A program made the position numbers and the translations under genes. Below the pieces are notes generated by a model. It was not told where the DNA came from. It ran no database searches and was given only the letters and a program-made list of their open reading frames with translations. From contig NZ_JAUHLN010000002.1 in NCBI RefSeq assembly GCF_030412265.1, positions 434,001 to 498,000 of the forward strand: DNA of 64,000 nt, written 5' to 3'. Below, piece by piece: positions 25,596 through 35,804 of this stretch (the first letter of the stretch is position 1; each line of letters begins with the position of its first letter). This stretch comes from Fictibacillus terranigra. GTDB taxonomy: Bacteria; Bacillota; Bacilli; Bacillales; Fictibacillaceae.

Positions 25596-28169
25596 TTATT
25601 TCACTTTCTTTTGCAGATTGAACAATGTGGTCATCGCATCAAGCGGTGTCATTTCCAGAAGGTTCATCGTCCTTAGAAACTCTTCCACTTCTGATTTCTC
25701 TTGTTTCTTTTTCGATAATTTCTCTGTATTGTTTTCTTCCATAAACAAGCTTAGTTGGGTGTCAGGCTCAATCTGTGCTTTTTTTTGAGAACGGTCGTCC
25801 GACTCAAAATCTTCTAAAATAGATTTTGCCCTCTCGATTACAGCCGAAGGCAGCTCTGCCAGCTGTGCAACATGGATTCCAAAACTCTTGTCAGCCTGTC
25901 CGTCGATCACTTTATGTAGAAAGACGAGCCGCCCTTGTTCTTCGACCGCTGATACATAAACATTTTTCAGCGATCTGAGCTGCTTTTCAAGGACCGTTAA
26001 CTCATGATAGTGCGTAGAGAAGAGGGTCTTAGCGCCGATATGGTCATGGATGAATTCTACAATGGATTGGGCAAGCGCCATCCCGTCATACGTGGATGTT
26101 CCCCTTCCGATCTCATCGAGCAGAATTAAACTTTGGCTGGTCGCTTTACTTAAAGCGTATCTTGTTTCAAGCATCTCCACCATAAATGTACTCTGCCCGC
26201 CAACAAGGTCATCGGCTGCGCCAATCCTTGTAAAGATCTGGTCAAACAGCGGCAGCTCCGCGTGATCCGCTGGCACGAAACAGCCGATCTGCAACATGAC
26301 AGCAGTAAGCGCAAGCTGTCTCATGTAAGTGCTCTTACCGGCCATGTTCGGCCCTGTAATCAAGAGCATCGAGCGGTCATCGTTCAAATAGATATCATTC
26401 GGTACATATTCCTGAGCATCCATCACCTTCTCCACTACAGGATGCCGCCCGTTGGAAATGGACACGGAGTTAGTCGAAGAGATGAGAGGCTTTACATATC
26501 TTTGTTCTTCGCTGACCGCAGCAAACGCCTGCAATACATCGATTTCACTCAACTGCTTCGCCAGCAGCTGCAGAGATTGGATATAGCTTTTCACATGTTC
26601 TCTCACTTGCAGGAAGAGTTCGTACTCCAATGAGACCATCTTCTCTTCCGCTTCAAGGATCAGTCTCTCCTTCTCTTTGAGATCCGGAGTTACAAACCGC
26701 TCAGCATTCGCAAGTGTTTGTTTTCTTTCATAACGCCCTTCTGGAATGAGAGACAGGTTTGAACGAGTCACTTCTATAAAATAGCCAAATATCCGGTTAT
26801 AGCCGATTTTGAGTGATTTGATGCCGGTTTCGCTTCTCTCCTTCTGTTCGAGAGATGCGATCCATGCTTTTCCATTTACACTGGCATCCCTGTATGTATC
26901 CAGCTCTTTATGATAGCCGTCTTTGATCAATCCGCCCTCTTTTAATGATAATGGAGGATCGTCATGCAGAGAAGATTCAAGATAGTTGTACAGCTCTTCA
27001 TGGCTGTCCATCTGTTCCGCCAATCCTCTGCTGTATGGATTGGACAATTGTAAGAGCGCCTGCTTAATGCCTGGAACGCTGCCCAGCGTTTGTTTCAACT
27101 GAATGAGGTCACGCGCTGTAATATTGCCAAACGATACTTTCCCCGCAAGCCTCTCTAGGTCATATACCTGTTTGAGTTTATCACGCAGCTCTTCACGGAC
27201 AAAAAACTCCTGAATGAGTTCTTCCACCACATCCAGCCGTTGCTGAATAAGATCAGGAACGAGCAGGGGTTGTTCGATCCATTGCTTCAGTCTCCTGCTT
27301 CCCATCCCGGTAACCGTACGGTCAAGCAGCCATAGAAGCGATCCCTTTTTTCCTTTTGAACGGTTCGTTTCAACCAGCTCCAAATTGCGTCTGGAAAAGC
27401 TGTCCAGTTTCATATATTCATTAAGATGCTGCATGCTCAGAGGCTGCAGATGTTCCAACGCACGCTTTTGTGTATGCAGCAAATAGTGAAAGAGCCGGCC
27501 GCACGCTTCTTTCATCAGTTCTTTTTCGTTCTTCTGTACTAAGCGGCGAAAAGGATCGGGTACCTCACTCTTGTCCTGAATGGAGCTGACGATCTGATAC
27601 CGCAATCGAAGAGTTTCGGCGATATGATCATAGAGTTCAGAAGACATGATGGCTTCTCTCGCATGCATCGCCTGAAGCTCACTCATAAGCATAGAGGTAT
27701 CACCTTTATACAAATATCCTTTTAATTCACCCGTGGAAAGGTCATTGAGCACGATGCTGTATTGTTCATCTTTGCAGGAAACAGCAGCAATAAAATTATT
27801 TTCGGTTTCTTTTAACAGGTTTTGGTCCATCACGGTTCCCGGGGTAATGATCTGAATGACTTCCCTTTTCACGACCCCTTTTGCCGACTTTGGATCCTCC
27901 ACTTGTTCACAGATCGCGACCTTGTGGCCGGATTCCACGAGCTGTTTAATATAATTGGCAGCAGAATGGTGAGGGACCCCGCACATCGGTATGCGTTCGG
28001 AGGTTCCACCTTCCCTGCTCGTCAATGTAATTTCAAGCAGCTGGGATGCTCTTGTCGCATCCTCAAAAAACATTTCATAAAAATCACCGAGCCTGAAAAA
28101 TAAAAAGGCGTCACGGTGAGACGATTTTATTTTTAAATATTGCTGAATCATTGGTGTGTATTGTGCCAT
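25596..28169 (-). CDS. mutS: DNA mismatch repair ATPase MutS
   Basis: The protein is 857 aa with TTAGGTG 7 bases before the ATG. The mismatch-reading Phe-x-Glu is in GDFYEMF (Phe30, Glu32). The C-terminal ABC-type ATPase has Walker [14 protein letters not shown] (~605), [15 protein letters not shown] (~680) and FSTHYHELT (~717). A dimerisation helix and a beta-clamp-type QLSLF motif (~804) sit near the end. It recognises base-base mismatches and small loops and recruits MutL, encoded next. Confidence 0.98.
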   Translation of the reverse strand: MAQYTPMIQQYLKIKSSHRDAFLFFRLGDFYEMFFEDATRASQLLEITLTSREGGTSERIPMCGVPHHSAANYIKQLVESGHKVAICEQVEDPKSAKGVVKREVIQIITPGTVMDQNLLKETENNFIAAVSCKDEQYSIVLNDLSTGELKGYLYKGDTSMLMSELQAMHAREAIMSSELYDHIAETLRLRYQIVSSIQDKSEVPDPFRRLVQKNEKELMKEACGRLFHYLLHTQKRALEHLQPLSMQHLNEYMKLDSFSRRNLELVETNRSKGKKGSLLWLLDRTVTGMGSRRLKQWIEQPLLVPDLIQQRLDVVEELIQEFFVREELRDKLKQVYDLERLAGKVSFGNITARDLIQLKQTLGSVPGIKQALLQLSNPYSRGLAEQMDSHEELYNYLESSLHDDPPLSLKEGGLIKDGYHKELDTYRDASVNGKAWIASLEQKERSETGIKSLKIGYNRIFGYFIEVTRSNLSLIPEGRYERKQTLANAERFVTPDLKEKERLILEAEEKMVSLEYELFLQVREHVKSYIQSLQLLAKQLSEIDVLQAFAAVSEEQRYVKPLISSTNSVSISNGRHPVVEKVMDAQEYVPNDIYLNDDRSMLLITGPNMAGKSTYMRQLALTAVMLQIGCFVPADHAELPLFDQIFTRIGAADDLVGGQSTFMVEMLETRYALSKATSQSLILLDEIGRGTSTYDGMALAQSIVEFIHDHIGAKTLFSTHYHELTVLEKQLRSLKNVYVSAVEEQGRLVFLHKVIDGQADKSFGIHVAQLAELPSAVIERAKSILEDFESDDRSQKKAQIEPDTQLSLFMEENNTEKLSKKKQEKSEVEEFLRTMNLLEMTPLDAMTTLFNLQKKVK

Positions 28170-28259
28170 GCTTTCACCTAACTTCTAAGTTCTATTTTCA
28201 ATAGTTCATTATAGCATAGGATGTTGATTTGGATTAAAGAAAACAGAACCTCTGAACAT

Positions 28260-28292
28260 AAAAAAGCAAGGAAGAAGGCATCTTCTTCCTTG
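28260..28292 (-). terminator. cotE terminator
   Basis: On the minus strand CAAGGAAGAA and TTCTTCCTTG flank the loop and are followed by CTTTTTT. It ends the cotE transcript before mutS. Confidence 0.85.
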
Positions 28293-28297
28293 TTTCG

Positions 28298-28870
28298 TTA
28301 TTCATCCAGCTCACCCATGAAGAATTGATCAATATCATCAACATCCTGATCGTCGAGTCCGTAATCCCAGTCTTTTTCTTCCCAATCATCAAGCGCACCG
28401 TCAGGATTCACATATACGCAGACTTTAGTTTCACCGATCACATCGCATGTGAATTCGCGTTCACATTGAATGACCACACGCCCCCCATTCGGTGAGATTG
28501 TTGCTTCCAAGGTGTTTGGTGCCTGAATGCACCTTGCGGAAACTTCTAGATCTTTTCCTGTCGCATGCTCATCTCGTGTACTAAGTACGATCGAATCCTT
28601 GTAGCCTACTGTTTCGGTAACAACCTCGGTCTTTGTGTTATTGTTGTATGCATACCAGATGCTAATATCATAATTGCCTTCCACTTCAACCGTGTCATCA
28701 CTGTTCCTGGAAGCTTTATATGAATGATTGATGATCCAGCTTCCAAGGATACTCGTAGGTCTATGGCTTGGAGTGATCGTATGTGTTGACTGAGAGAATT
28801 TCCGCCCCTTGCCGCATACTGCTTTGCAAATAATCTCTCTGTAATTCAGATCTTGATCTATGTTTGACAT
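28298..28870 (-). CDS. cotE: Outer spore coat morphogenetic protein CotE
   Basis: The protein is 190 aa. The ATG at 28870 has GAGGAGGG 8 bases upstream; the ORF extends 10 codons farther but without a site. [19 protein letters not shown] (~8) and [10 protein letters not shown] (~40) are CotE hallmarks, as is the acidic C-terminus (about 160-190, rich in Asp/Glu). CotE assembles around the forespore and anchors the outer coat; the multicopper oxidase at 5679 would be an outer-coat client if it is CotA. It sits downstream of ricA, upstream of mutS. Confidence 0.96.
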   Translation of the reverse strand: MSNIDQDLNYREIICKAVCGKGRKFSQSTHTITPSHRPTSILGSWIINHSYKASRNSDDTVEVEGNYDISIWYAYNNNTKTEVVTETVGYKDSIVLSTRDEHATGKDLEVSARCIQAPNTLEATISPNGGRVVIQCEREFTCDVIGETKVCVYVNPDGALDDWEEKDWDYGLDDQDVDDIDQFFMGELDE

Positions 28871-29035
28871 AGACTTAATCCCTCCTCTTCCAATCTTCAT
28901 TTCATCCTATGCAGGGCAAATGACTAGTGTGCTAAAAAACTTTTTTATGATGTCGTTAATACAGTTTATGTAAAATGCCCAGATGGTGACCTAATTTTGA
29001 AAATATTTTATTCTTAAAATACGGTACGTGAAATT

Positions 29036-29072
29036 TAAAAAGACCAGGAGAATGCAAGATTCTCCTGGTCTT
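29036..29072 (-). terminator. miaB-ricA terminator
   Basis: AGACCAGGAGAAT (29041-29053) pairs with ATTCTCCTGGTCT (29059-29071). On the minus strand it is followed by TTTTTAAATT. Confidence 0.9.
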
Positions 29073-29076
29073 CGTA

Positions 29077-29508
29077 TTAGTGGCAGCCGCAATTTCCAGT
29101 GGAACAACTTTCCGCTGAGCCTGTAGTACCTTTTAAAAGATCGCCGCCTGTTGACTCGATGATCTCATCGGTAACTGTGTTGGAAATGGTGTGGGACACC
29201 ATCTGCAAGATATCGTTCACATCCGCTTGTGATTGCTTAAACTGCTGAACAACCGGGATGCTGTCCACTTCCTTCATCAGATTATCGATGGTTTCTTCTA
29301 CTTCCTTATGGGCTTCGTGCTTACCGTAATGCTGAAGGTTGACTGCTTCCTTCTGCAGCTTTTTGATCTGGGCGATCATAAAGGATACCGTGCCGTTTTC
29401 GTTGATCTGCTGTTCCGCCCGTTTAAAAAAATCAACTTCTTCTGTTTGTGCGATCATTTCTGCCAGTTCTTTCGCCTTTTCCAAGATATCACTTTTTGTA
29501 TAGGTCAT
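29077..29508 (-). CDS. ricA: RicA (YmcA), RNase Y specificity factor
   Basis: The protein is 143 aa, the same as in B. subtilis. The ATG at 29508 overlaps the miaB stop as [20 protein letters not shown] (~24) and [15 protein letters not shown] are diagnostic. The C-terminus carries three Cys ([10 protein letters not shown]); in B. subtilis the Ric(YlbF-YmcA-YaaT) complex binds Fe-S clusters through such cysteines. It steers RNase Y (rny, 36658-38223) to transcripts and supports sporulation, competence and biofilm formation. Confidence 0.95.
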   Translation of the reverse strand: MTYTKSDILEKAKELAEMIAQTEEVDFFKRAEQQINENGTVSFMIAQIKKLQKEAVNLQHYGKHEAHKEVEETIDNLMKEVDSIPVVQQFKQSQADVNDILQMVSHTISNTVTDEIIESTGGDLLKGTTGSAESCSTGNCGCH

Positions 29509-31028
29509 CCCTCTAACACTCCCGCCTTTTCTTCTATTAGATCCCCGCTTAATGTCCATGTTTTCGCATCGTTGATATGCACTTTTACAATCTTGCCGAT
29601 GAGGTGCTTCGGCCCTTTGAAGTTAACTACTTTATTTGATGCAGTATGGCCTGACAATACGTCAGGCTTCTTCTTGCTTTCCCCTTCAACGAGGACTTCA
29701 ACAACCGTATCCAGGTAGGCTTGGTTCTTGCGCAGCGAAATATCGTTTAGTACCGAATTTAAACGCTGAAGTCTCTCTTTTTTGACTTCCATAGGCACGT
29801 TGTCCGCCATTTTCGCCGCTGGCGTCCCTTCCCTTGGTGAATAAATGAAGGTATAGGCTGCATCGTATTCAACCTCTTTTACCAATGACAGTGTTTCCTC
29901 AAACTGTTCTTCGGTCTCATTCGGGAAACCGACGATGATATCTGTCGTCAAGGCTGCATTCGGGATGGCTTTCTTTATCTTCCCTACGAGTTCCAAATAG
30001 TGTTCACGTGTGTACTTTCTGGCCATGAGCTTAAGTATCTCACTGTTTCCGTGCTGTACGGGAAGATGAATATGTTCGACCAGGTTTCCGCCTTTGGCCA
30101 GGACTTCGATGAGGTGGTCATCAAAGTCACGCGGATGGCTTGTCGTAAAGCGGATTCTTGGAATATCGATCTTGCGGATCTCGTCCATCAGGTCTCCAAG
30201 ACCGTACGTCATATCTTCAAAGTCTTTTCCGTAAGCGTTCACGTTCTGGCCCAGTAGCGTTACTTCCTGATAGCCATTCCTGGCTAAGTGCCGCACTTCT
30301 TCTATAATATCTTCCGGACGGCGGCTCCTTTCCTTGCCTCGTGTATAAGGAACGATACAATAAGTGCAAAACTTATCGCAGCCGTACATGATGTTGACCC
30401 ATCCCTGAATGTTGCCTTTTCGCACCCGGGGCAGGTTCTCAACGATATCTCCTTCTTTGGACCAAACTTCAACGACTCTTTCTTTTGAAAGATAGGCTTC
30501 TTTCACAATTTGCGGAAGTCTGTGGATGTTATGGGTACCAAAGATCATATCTACCTGTTGATACGTTTTCAGCAGTTTGTTAACTACCGATTCTTCTTGC
30601 GACATGCAGCCGCATACCCCGATCAACAGGTCAGGCTTATCCACCTTCAGCGGTTTAAGATGACCTAGTTCGCCGAACACCTTATTCTCGGCGTTTTCCC
30701 TGATCGCACACGTATTGAGCAAGATCAGATCGGCCTCCATCATATCAGTTGTCGGATCATAACCCATATCACCGAGAATTCCAGCCATGATTTCCGTATC
30801 ATGCTCGTTCATCTGGCAGCCATACGTTCTGATATAAAACTTTTTTCCTTTTCCGATCGTTCTTAATTCTTCCTCAATCACAAAATCTTTTACAATTTTA
30901 ATTTCTTCCTTACCGCGCTTTTTGGCGTCCTTTAAGGAAGGCGGCTGATAGGTTGTCTGAAAATAGCTCGCGTAGTCCTTAGCGGTTTTCTTTTTATCTT
31001 TTACAGGGTTGGTTCCCTTTGGATTCAT
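29505..31028 (-). CDS. miaB: tRNA-2-methylthio-N6-dimethylallyladenosine synthase MiaB
   Basis: The protein is 507 aa. The UPF0004 N-terminal domain has the three Cys of the auxiliary cluster in [19 protein letters not shown] and GVCGCM. The radical-SAM motif is CDKFCTYC (~residue 217). A TRAM domain ends the protein (about 440-505). It adds the 2-methylthio group to A37 of tRNA already modified by MiaA. The long N-terminal extension (~65 residues) before the UPF0004 domain is also present in B. subtilis YmcB. Its stop overlaps ricA. Confidence 0.97.
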   Translation of the reverse strand: MNPKGTNPVKDKKKTAKDYASYFQTTYQPPSLKDAKKRGKEEIKIVKDFVIEEELRTIGKGKKFYIRTYGCQMNEHDTEIMAGILGDMGYDPTTDMMEADLILLNTCAIRENAENKVFGELGHLKPLKVDKPDLLIGVCGCMSQEESVVNKLLKTYQQVDMIFGTHNIHRLPQIVKEAYLSKERVVEVWSKEGDIVENLPRVRKGNIQGWVNIMYGCDKFCTYCIVPYTRGKERSRRPEDIIEEVRHLARNGYQEVTLLGQNVNAYGKDFEDMTYGLGDLMDEIRKIDIPRIRFTTSHPRDFDDHLIEVLAKGGNLVEHIHLPVQHGNSEILKLMARKYTREHYLELVGKIKKAIPNAALTTDIIVGFPNETEEQFEETLSLVKEVEYDAAYTFIYSPREGTPAAKMADNVPMEVKKERLQRLNSVLNDISLRKNQAYLDTVVEVLVEGESKKKPDVLSGHTASNKVVNFKGPKHLIGKIVKVHINDAKTWTLSGDLIEEKAGVLEG

Positions 31029-31241
31029 TGCAATTTCCTCCCTTGCAAACAGCGAAACTCTAGAGGTTGATTTTTCTCATAACTTCAATATTATAACAGA
31101 CTTCGATAGTAAAAGGAATGTTTGGACTGCATCCAAAAGCAGGCGGTCACGAATAGTTAATTTACCTTAAATTTCACTTTATTAAATAATGGTAGTACAA
31201 TAGAAATCAGATGAACTGTATATGAAAGAGATGATGCTGTT

Positions 31242-32435
31242 ATGTACTGGAAACGATCCCTTTGGATTCTTTGGCCGGCTAATTTTCTTATCGCCGCAGG
31301 AATGAGTCTGATCTTCCCCTTCTTGCCCCTCTATATTGAAAAATTAGGAGTTACAAATATACAGAGTGTTGAACATTGGACAGGATGGATCTTTTCTGCC
31401 CAGTTTATCACTTCTTTTTTATTTCAGCCGCTCTGGGGCTCGCTCGCCGACCGTTATGGCAGAAAGGTCATGCTTATCCGGTCTGCGGTTGGCATGGGCA
31501 CCGTCACAGCCTTAATGGGGCTCGTCACCGGCCCTGAGCAGCTTCTCGTCCTGCGTTTGGTCAACGGTTTATTCTCCGGATTCATCTCCATGTCGATTTC
31601 CCTTCAGGCTTCAGTTACACCAGACAAAGATGCAGGAAGATCCCTTGGAACCCTGCAGACGGGGCAGATTGTCGGGACACTGATCGGACCTTTGATCGGA
31701 GGCTTCCTGTCGGAGTTGTTTGGATTTGAAGGTGTCTTTTTCATCACCGGAGGACTGATCCTCATCGCAGGACTCGTCGTTTTATTCTTCATTAAAGAAG
31801 ATCTCCCAGTAAAAAAAGAAAGAAAGAAAAAGCAGAAAAACGAATGGAAAGAGCTGAAACCTCTTTATCCGGTATTCATTGCAGCAGCGATCACCCAGAT
31901 GGCCATGATGAGCATCCAGCCGATTATCACTCTCTATACGAGAACCATCTACCACGGAAACCATTTGACACTAATCGTGGGGCTGGTCAGTGCTGTAACC
32001 GGTATTGCCAATTTGATCGGATCCCCGATCTTAGGGCGAATCGGCGACCGCTATGGCCAGCGGAAGGTTCTGATCCTCTCGTTAACGATGGCCGCTCTTG
32101 CCTTTCTGCCGCAAGTACTGGCAACCGATGTTCACATTTTGTTGGCAGGCAGATTTCTACTCGGTCTGTTCATTGGCGGAATGATTCCTTCGTTGAATGT
32201 TCTCGTAAAAAAACTGGCTCCTTCCAACCTGCAGGCAACTGCTTTTGGCATCAGTTCTTCGGCCCGTTTTTTGGGAAATCTTCTGGGTCCTTTGCTTGGT
32301 ACCTTTGTTGCTGCTTCATACAACATCAAAGACATCTTTTATATTACAATGATCTTCTTGCTCATCAATATGATCTCCATCGTGAGAAACAAAAGACTGG
32401 AGCTCGCATTGCGAAATCCAAAAAAGGCATCCTGA
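31242..32435 (+). CDS. MFS multidrug-type efflux transporter
   Basis: The protein is 397 aa with 12 predicted membrane helices and a basic central loop (KKERKKKQKN, ~190). Motif A occurs in both halves: GSLADRYGRKVM (~66) and GRIGDRYGQRKV (~265). Motif C-like GPLIGGF (~150) marks drug:H+ antiporters. The profile resembles Bacillus YfmO/YmfD-type exporters; the substrate cannot be told. It is the only + strand gene in a 40-kb minus-strand block, so it probably has its own control. Confidence 0.85.
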   Translation: MYWKRSLWILWPANFLIAAGMSLIFPFLPLYIEKLGVTNIQSVEHWTGWIFSAQFITSFLFQPLWGSLADRYGRKVMLIRSAVGMGTVTALMGLVTGPEQLLVLRLVNGLFSGFISMSISLQASVTPDKDAGRSLGTLQTGQIVGTLIGPLIGGFLSELFGFEGVFFITGGLILIAGLVVLFFIKEDLPVKKERKKKQKNEWKELKPLYPVFIAAAITQMAMMSIQPIITLYTRTIYHGNHLTLIVGLVSAVTGIANLIGSPILGRIGDRYGQRKVLILSLTMAALAFLPQVLATDVHILLAGRFLLGLFIGGMIPSLNVLVKKLAPSNLQATAFGISSSARFLGNLLGPLLGTFVAASYNIKDIFYITMIFLLINMISIVRNKRLELALRNPKKAS

Positions 32436-32462
32436 AACAAAAGTTCCAGGATGCCTTTTTCT
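32421..32462 (+). terminator. Terminator of the MFS gene
   Basis: AAAAAGGCATCCTG (32421-32434) pairs with CAGGATGCCTTTTT (32447-32460). The stem overlaps the stop codon. Confidence 0.85.
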
Positions 32463-32474
32463 TGAATCAGGTTG

Positions 32475-32512
32475 TAAGCGCTTGTCGGGCCCTATGAAGG
32501 GCGCTTGCGCTT
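32475..32512. repeat. REP-like palindromic repeat, copy 1
   Basis: AAGCGC...GCGCTT arms enclose GGGCCCTATGAAGGGC. The complement shares the pattern AAGCGSAAGC...CCGACAAGCGCT with copy 2 at 56665-56701. It lies between the convergent MFS gene and korB. Confidence 0.6.
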
Positions 32513-32521
32513 CTCTTTTTA

Positions 32522-33388
32522 TTACATAAACTCGGCCAGTAAGCCGTTGAATTTCTCTTCATCCATCTTAAGGTCGGCTTTGGATAATGCCTCTTTGCTG
32601 TATCCATGGGCTAGATCTTGATAGGAAGGCTTCTCTTTATTCTGGTAGATGATGCCTTTGACGAGGCCGTCGTGCTCCATCAAGGTCTGCATTGCCATCA
32701 TACGGTTAGAAGAATCGTAGCCTTCAATGGTATCAAGACTCGTAAGATGTTCTTTGAACCAGTCGTACGTGTTTACTTTATTGTAGGTGACACAAGGAGA
32801 GAACACATTAATCAACGAGAATCCTTTATGTTCAATCCCTTTTTGAATGATTGCTGTCAGTTCTTTTAAGTCACTTGAAAAGCTTTGAGCCACGAACGTC
32901 GCACCTGCTGTAAGAGCAAGCTCCATGATACCAATGGCAGACTCAACAGAACCTTCAGGCGTACTCTTCGTTTTAAATCCTTCAGCAGAACGCGGTGAGG
33001 TCTGCCCTTTCGTCAACCCGTAAATTTGGTTATCCATAACGATGTAGGTGACATCAATATTTCTGCGGATGGCATGAACGGTATGCCCCATTCCGATTGC
33101 AAATCCGTCACCGTCCCCTCCGGAGGCAATGACTGTGAGATCACGGTTGGCCATCTTTACTCCTTGTGCGATGGGAAGAACACGTCCGTGAATGCCGTGG
33201 AAACCGTAGGATTTAATATAGCCTGAGATCCGGCCCGAACAGCCGATCCCCGAGATCACTGCCAGGTCGTTCGGTTCAAGACCGACGTTTGCTGCCGCCC
33301 GCTGTATGGATGCCTGCACGGAAAAATCGCCGCAGCCAGGGCACCAGTTCGGTTTTACTGAGTTTCTGAAGTCTTTAAACGTCGCCAT
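32522..33388 (-). CDS. korB: 2-oxoacid:ferredoxin oxidoreductase, beta subunit
   Basis: The protein is 288 aa. WCPGCGDFSV (~16) and GIGCSGR (~47) supply Fe-S/TPP-domain cysteines, and GGDGDGFAIGMGHTVH (~93) is the thiamine-diphosphate/Mg site. With KorA it oxidatively decarboxylates a 2-oxoacid (2-oxoglutarate or pyruvate) to the CoA ester and reduces ferredoxin. It begins immediately after the korA stop. In several Bacillaceae this pair occupies the interval between spoVS and miaB. Confidence 0.93.
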   Translation of the reverse strand: MATFKDFRNSVKPNWCPGCGDFSVQASIQRAAANVGLEPNDLAVISGIGCSGRISGYIKSYGFHGIHGRVLPIAQGVKMANRDLTVIASGGDGDGFAIGMGHTVHAIRRNIDVTYIVMDNQIYGLTKGQTSPRSAEGFKTKSTPEGSVESAIGIMELALTAGATFVAQSFSSDLKELTAIIQKGIEHKGFSLINVFSPCVTYNKVNTYDWFKEHLTSLDTIEGYDSSNRMMAMQTLMEHDGLVKGIIYQNKEKPSYQDLAHGYSKEALSKADLKMDEEKFNGLLAEFM

Positions 33389-35125
33389 TTAAACCAGCTC
33401 CTTGCATTTATTGAAAATTTCAGAAGGAAGAAATGGATTTCCGTCATATTTTAAGATACTTTCGATCTTTTGATGAGAACCAAGGTTCATCTTAAGGATA
33501 TTGGCCAGCTGGCCAGTCGCATTATTCTCGATGACGGCTACTCTCTTCGCTGAATCGATTAAAGGTTTCATCTCTTCAATCGGGAAAGGATGGATCAAAC
33601 GAAGATGCGCATGGTTTACTTTAATTCCTTCTGCCTCCAAACGAGGAATGACTTCTTCAATCACGCCTCTTGTTGAGTTGAATCCGACAAGGAGAAGATC
33701 AGCCTCTTCATTCGGGGTATATTTTACGACCGGAGTGTTGAACTTTAAATTCTTCAATTTTCTAAGGCGCTTATCCATCTGCTTCAAGCGGTTGCCAGCC
33801 ACTTCAGACGGTTTGCCTGTTTCATCATGCTCGACACCTGTCACGTGATGAATTCCGTTCTTCATTCCTGGGATGACGCGAGGGGATATACCGGACTCTG
33901 TCAGCTCATACCGTTTATAATAACCGCCCTCCTCTTCAGGAATCTCGGCGTTCAAATCAAGAGTGCCGCGGCGGATTTCCACCTTACTGAAATCCAGGGG
34001 CTCAACGGACTGCTTTCCTAGAGACAGCTGAAGATCTGTCAGCAGGATGACCGGACATTGGTACTCCTCTGCGATATTCAATGCTTCAACTGCGTCATAG
34101 AACGCTTCTTCCGCAGTGCTTGGCGCCATGACAACCTTTGGTATCTCACCATGCGTACCATAGATCATGGCCATCAAATCCGATTGTTCCTGCTTGGTCG
34201 GAAGCCCTGTGCTCGGACCCCCGCGCTGCGTATCAACAACAACGAGCGGTGTTTCCGTCATTCCTGCTAGGCCGATGGATTCCATCATGAGGGATAAACC
34301 GGGACCCGCAGAAGAAGTGACGGTACGAACACCCGCATAGTTAGCGCCGATCGCCATCGTACACGCCGCAATTTCATCCTCTGTTTGAATTACTGTTCCG
34401 CCGAACTGCGGAAGTTTCTTAATAAGGTACTCCATGATCTCTGAAGCCGGAGTAATCGGATAAGCAGCCATAAAACGTACGCCGCCTGCAACGAATCCGA
34501 GAGCGATGGCATCATTGCCGATCATAAACATACGTTTTTTTCCATCTGCTTTTTCCAGCTGGAACCCTTCGATCGGTCCGCCTGCTGCCTCATTAAAGAA
34601 CTCAGCGCCTTTGCGAATCGCATCCATATTCTTTTCAACAACTTTGGCGCCTTTTCTTGAAAAGATTTCTTCTACCACTTCTATGTACGATTCAGCAGGC
34701 AGATCAAGCACCGCACTGGTAGCTCCGATAGCCACCATGTTCTTCATTAAGGATGTGCCGAGCTCATTCGCTATTTCCGTGAAGGGAACTGAAAAGAGCC
34801 TTACATTAGAGCCTTCCGGAACGACTGGATTGAACTTTGCATCGCCGATGACGACACCTCCGTCACGCATCTCATGAACATTCACATCGATCGTTTCCTG
34901 ATCAAATGCGATTAAGATATCAAGATCGTCCGAAATCGACCTTGTTTGTTTTGTACTGACACGAATTTTATTATTTGTATGTCCGCCTTTAATACGGGAA
35001 GAAAAATGCCGATAACTGTAGAGATAGTATCCAAGACGATTTAAGGCCATTGCAAAAATTTCTCCGGTACTGTCTATCCCTTCCCCTTGCTGTCCGCCAA
35101 CTTTCCAGGAAAGTTGATCCACCAT
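33389..35125 (-). CDS. korA: 2-oxoacid:ferredoxin oxidoreductase, fused gamma-alpha subunit
   Basis: The protein is 578 aa. I chose the ATG at 35125 because AAGGGGTGG is 5 bases upstream. Residues ~1-190 are the gamma domain (KVGGQQGEGIDSTGEIFAMAL). Residues ~200-578 are the alpha domain with GVRFMAAYPITPASEIME. KorA pairs with KorB to form the alpha2beta2-type enzyme. The gene has its own sigma-A promoter (35264-35292) and a folded leader (35168-35233), so it is controlled apart from spoVS. Confidence 0.93.
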   Translation of the reverse strand: MVDQLSWKVGGQQGEGIDSTGEIFAMALNRLGYYLYSYRHFSSRIKGGHTNNKIRVSTKQTRSISDDLDILIAFDQETIDVNVHEMRDGGVVIGDAKFNPVVPEGSNVRLFSVPFTEIANELGTSLMKNMVAIGATSAVLDLPAESYIEVVEEIFSRKGAKVVEKNMDAIRKGAEFFNEAAGGPIEGFQLEKADGKKRMFMIGNDAIALGFVAGGVRFMAAYPITPASEIMEYLIKKLPQFGGTVIQTEDEIAACTMAIGANYAGVRTVTSSAGPGLSLMMESIGLAGMTETPLVVVDTQRGGPSTGLPTKQEQSDLMAMIYGTHGEIPKVVMAPSTAEEAFYDAVEALNIAEEYQCPVILLTDLQLSLGKQSVEPLDFSKVEIRRGTLDLNAEIPEEEGGYYKRYELTESGISPRVIPGMKNGIHHVTGVEHDETGKPSEVAGNRLKQMDKRLRKLKNLKFNTPVVKYTPNEEADLLLVGFNSTRGVIEEVIPRLEAEGIKVNHAHLRLIHPFPIEEMKPLIDSAKRVAVIENNATGQLANILKMNLGSHQKIESILKYDGNPFLPSEIFNKCKELV

Positions 35126-35167
35126 GAACTCCACCCCTTCTATGCTTTTCATTCTGTATACTCACCG

Positions 35168-35233
35168 ACAGCTTTATGTATAAAAATACGCTATTTTCCA
35201 ATAGAAAATAAGCGCGCTGATCACCAAAGCTGT
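35168..35233 (-). promoter_or_regulatory. Structured leader of korAB (candidate attenuator)
   Basis: On the minus-strand RNA an outer helix ACAGCUUU/AAAGCUGU (35226-35233 with 35168-35175) encloses an inner hairpin CGCU.AUUUUC/GAAAAU.AGCG (35189-35214). The inner hairpin is followed by UAUUUUUAU, like an intrinsic terminator. It lies between the korA promoter and start codon. Confidence 0.5.
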
Positions 35234-35263
35234 TTGTTAAAAAATATGTACTAAACGTTTACA

Positions 35264-35292
35264 ATTCTAGACCTAACTAAGCAAAAAAGCAA
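35264..35292 (-). promoter_or_regulatory. korAB sigma-A promoter
   Basis: On the minus strand TTGCTT (35287-35292) and TAGAAT (35264-35269) have a 17-base spacer. The predicted start gives a leader of about 130 bases before korA. Confidence 0.6.
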
Positions 35293-35360
35293 GTATTCCA
35301 TTAAAATTATTAGGCACAACCGCCGGGTTTCAAATCGATTCCACTTCACATTTTTGCATG

Positions 35361-35395
35361 AAAAAACCTGTTTGCGCTAAAATCAGGCAAACAGG
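35361..35395 (-). terminator. spoVS terminator
   Basis: CCTGTTTGC (35367-35375) pairs with GCAAACAGG (35387-35395). On the minus strand it is followed by TTTTTT. Confidence 0.9.
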
Positions 35396-35413
35396 CAGCT
35401 TATAGTCTTTAAC

Positions 35414-35674
35414 TTAACGAGGTTCAACAATCAGCTTGATCGCCGTTCTTTCTTCTCCATCAATTAAAATATCAGTGAACGCAGGAATACAAATGAGGTC
35501 AACTCCGCTAGGCGCTACAAATCCTCGTGCGATTGCTACTGCCTTAACGGCTTGGTTTAATGCACCCGCCCCAATAGCTTGAATTTCAGCTCCTCCTCTT
35601 TCACGAAGAACTCCGGCGAGTGCACCAGCTACAGAATTAGGGTTGGATTTTGCTGAAACTTTTAATATTTCCAT
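35414..35674 (-). CDS. spoVS: Stage V sporulation protein S
   Basis: The protein is 86 aa. The ATG at 35674 with AAGGAGG 8 bases upstream gives MEILKVSAKSNPNSVAGALA, almost identical to B. subtilis SpoVS along its full length. It is an Alba-like small protein needed for coat and spore-core progress past stage V. It lies downstream of ymdB in the rny-ymdB-spoVS cluster; the 130-base gap before it probably holds its own promoter. Confidence 0.97.
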   Translation of the reverse strand: MEILKVSAKSNPNSVAGALAGVLRERGGAEIQAIGAGALNQAVKAVAIARGFVAPSGVDLICIPAFTDILIDGEERTAIKLIVEPR

Positions 35675-35804
35675 TAATTTGTACCTCCTTAGAGATATGA
35701 TACCCATTTTACTATATTCATTGGTAAGAGCCCGTATTCCTGCAGTATGGAAAAGTTTACATATGAAGCCCGGCAAGCCATAAAATGTGAAACTAAAATG
35801 TATT

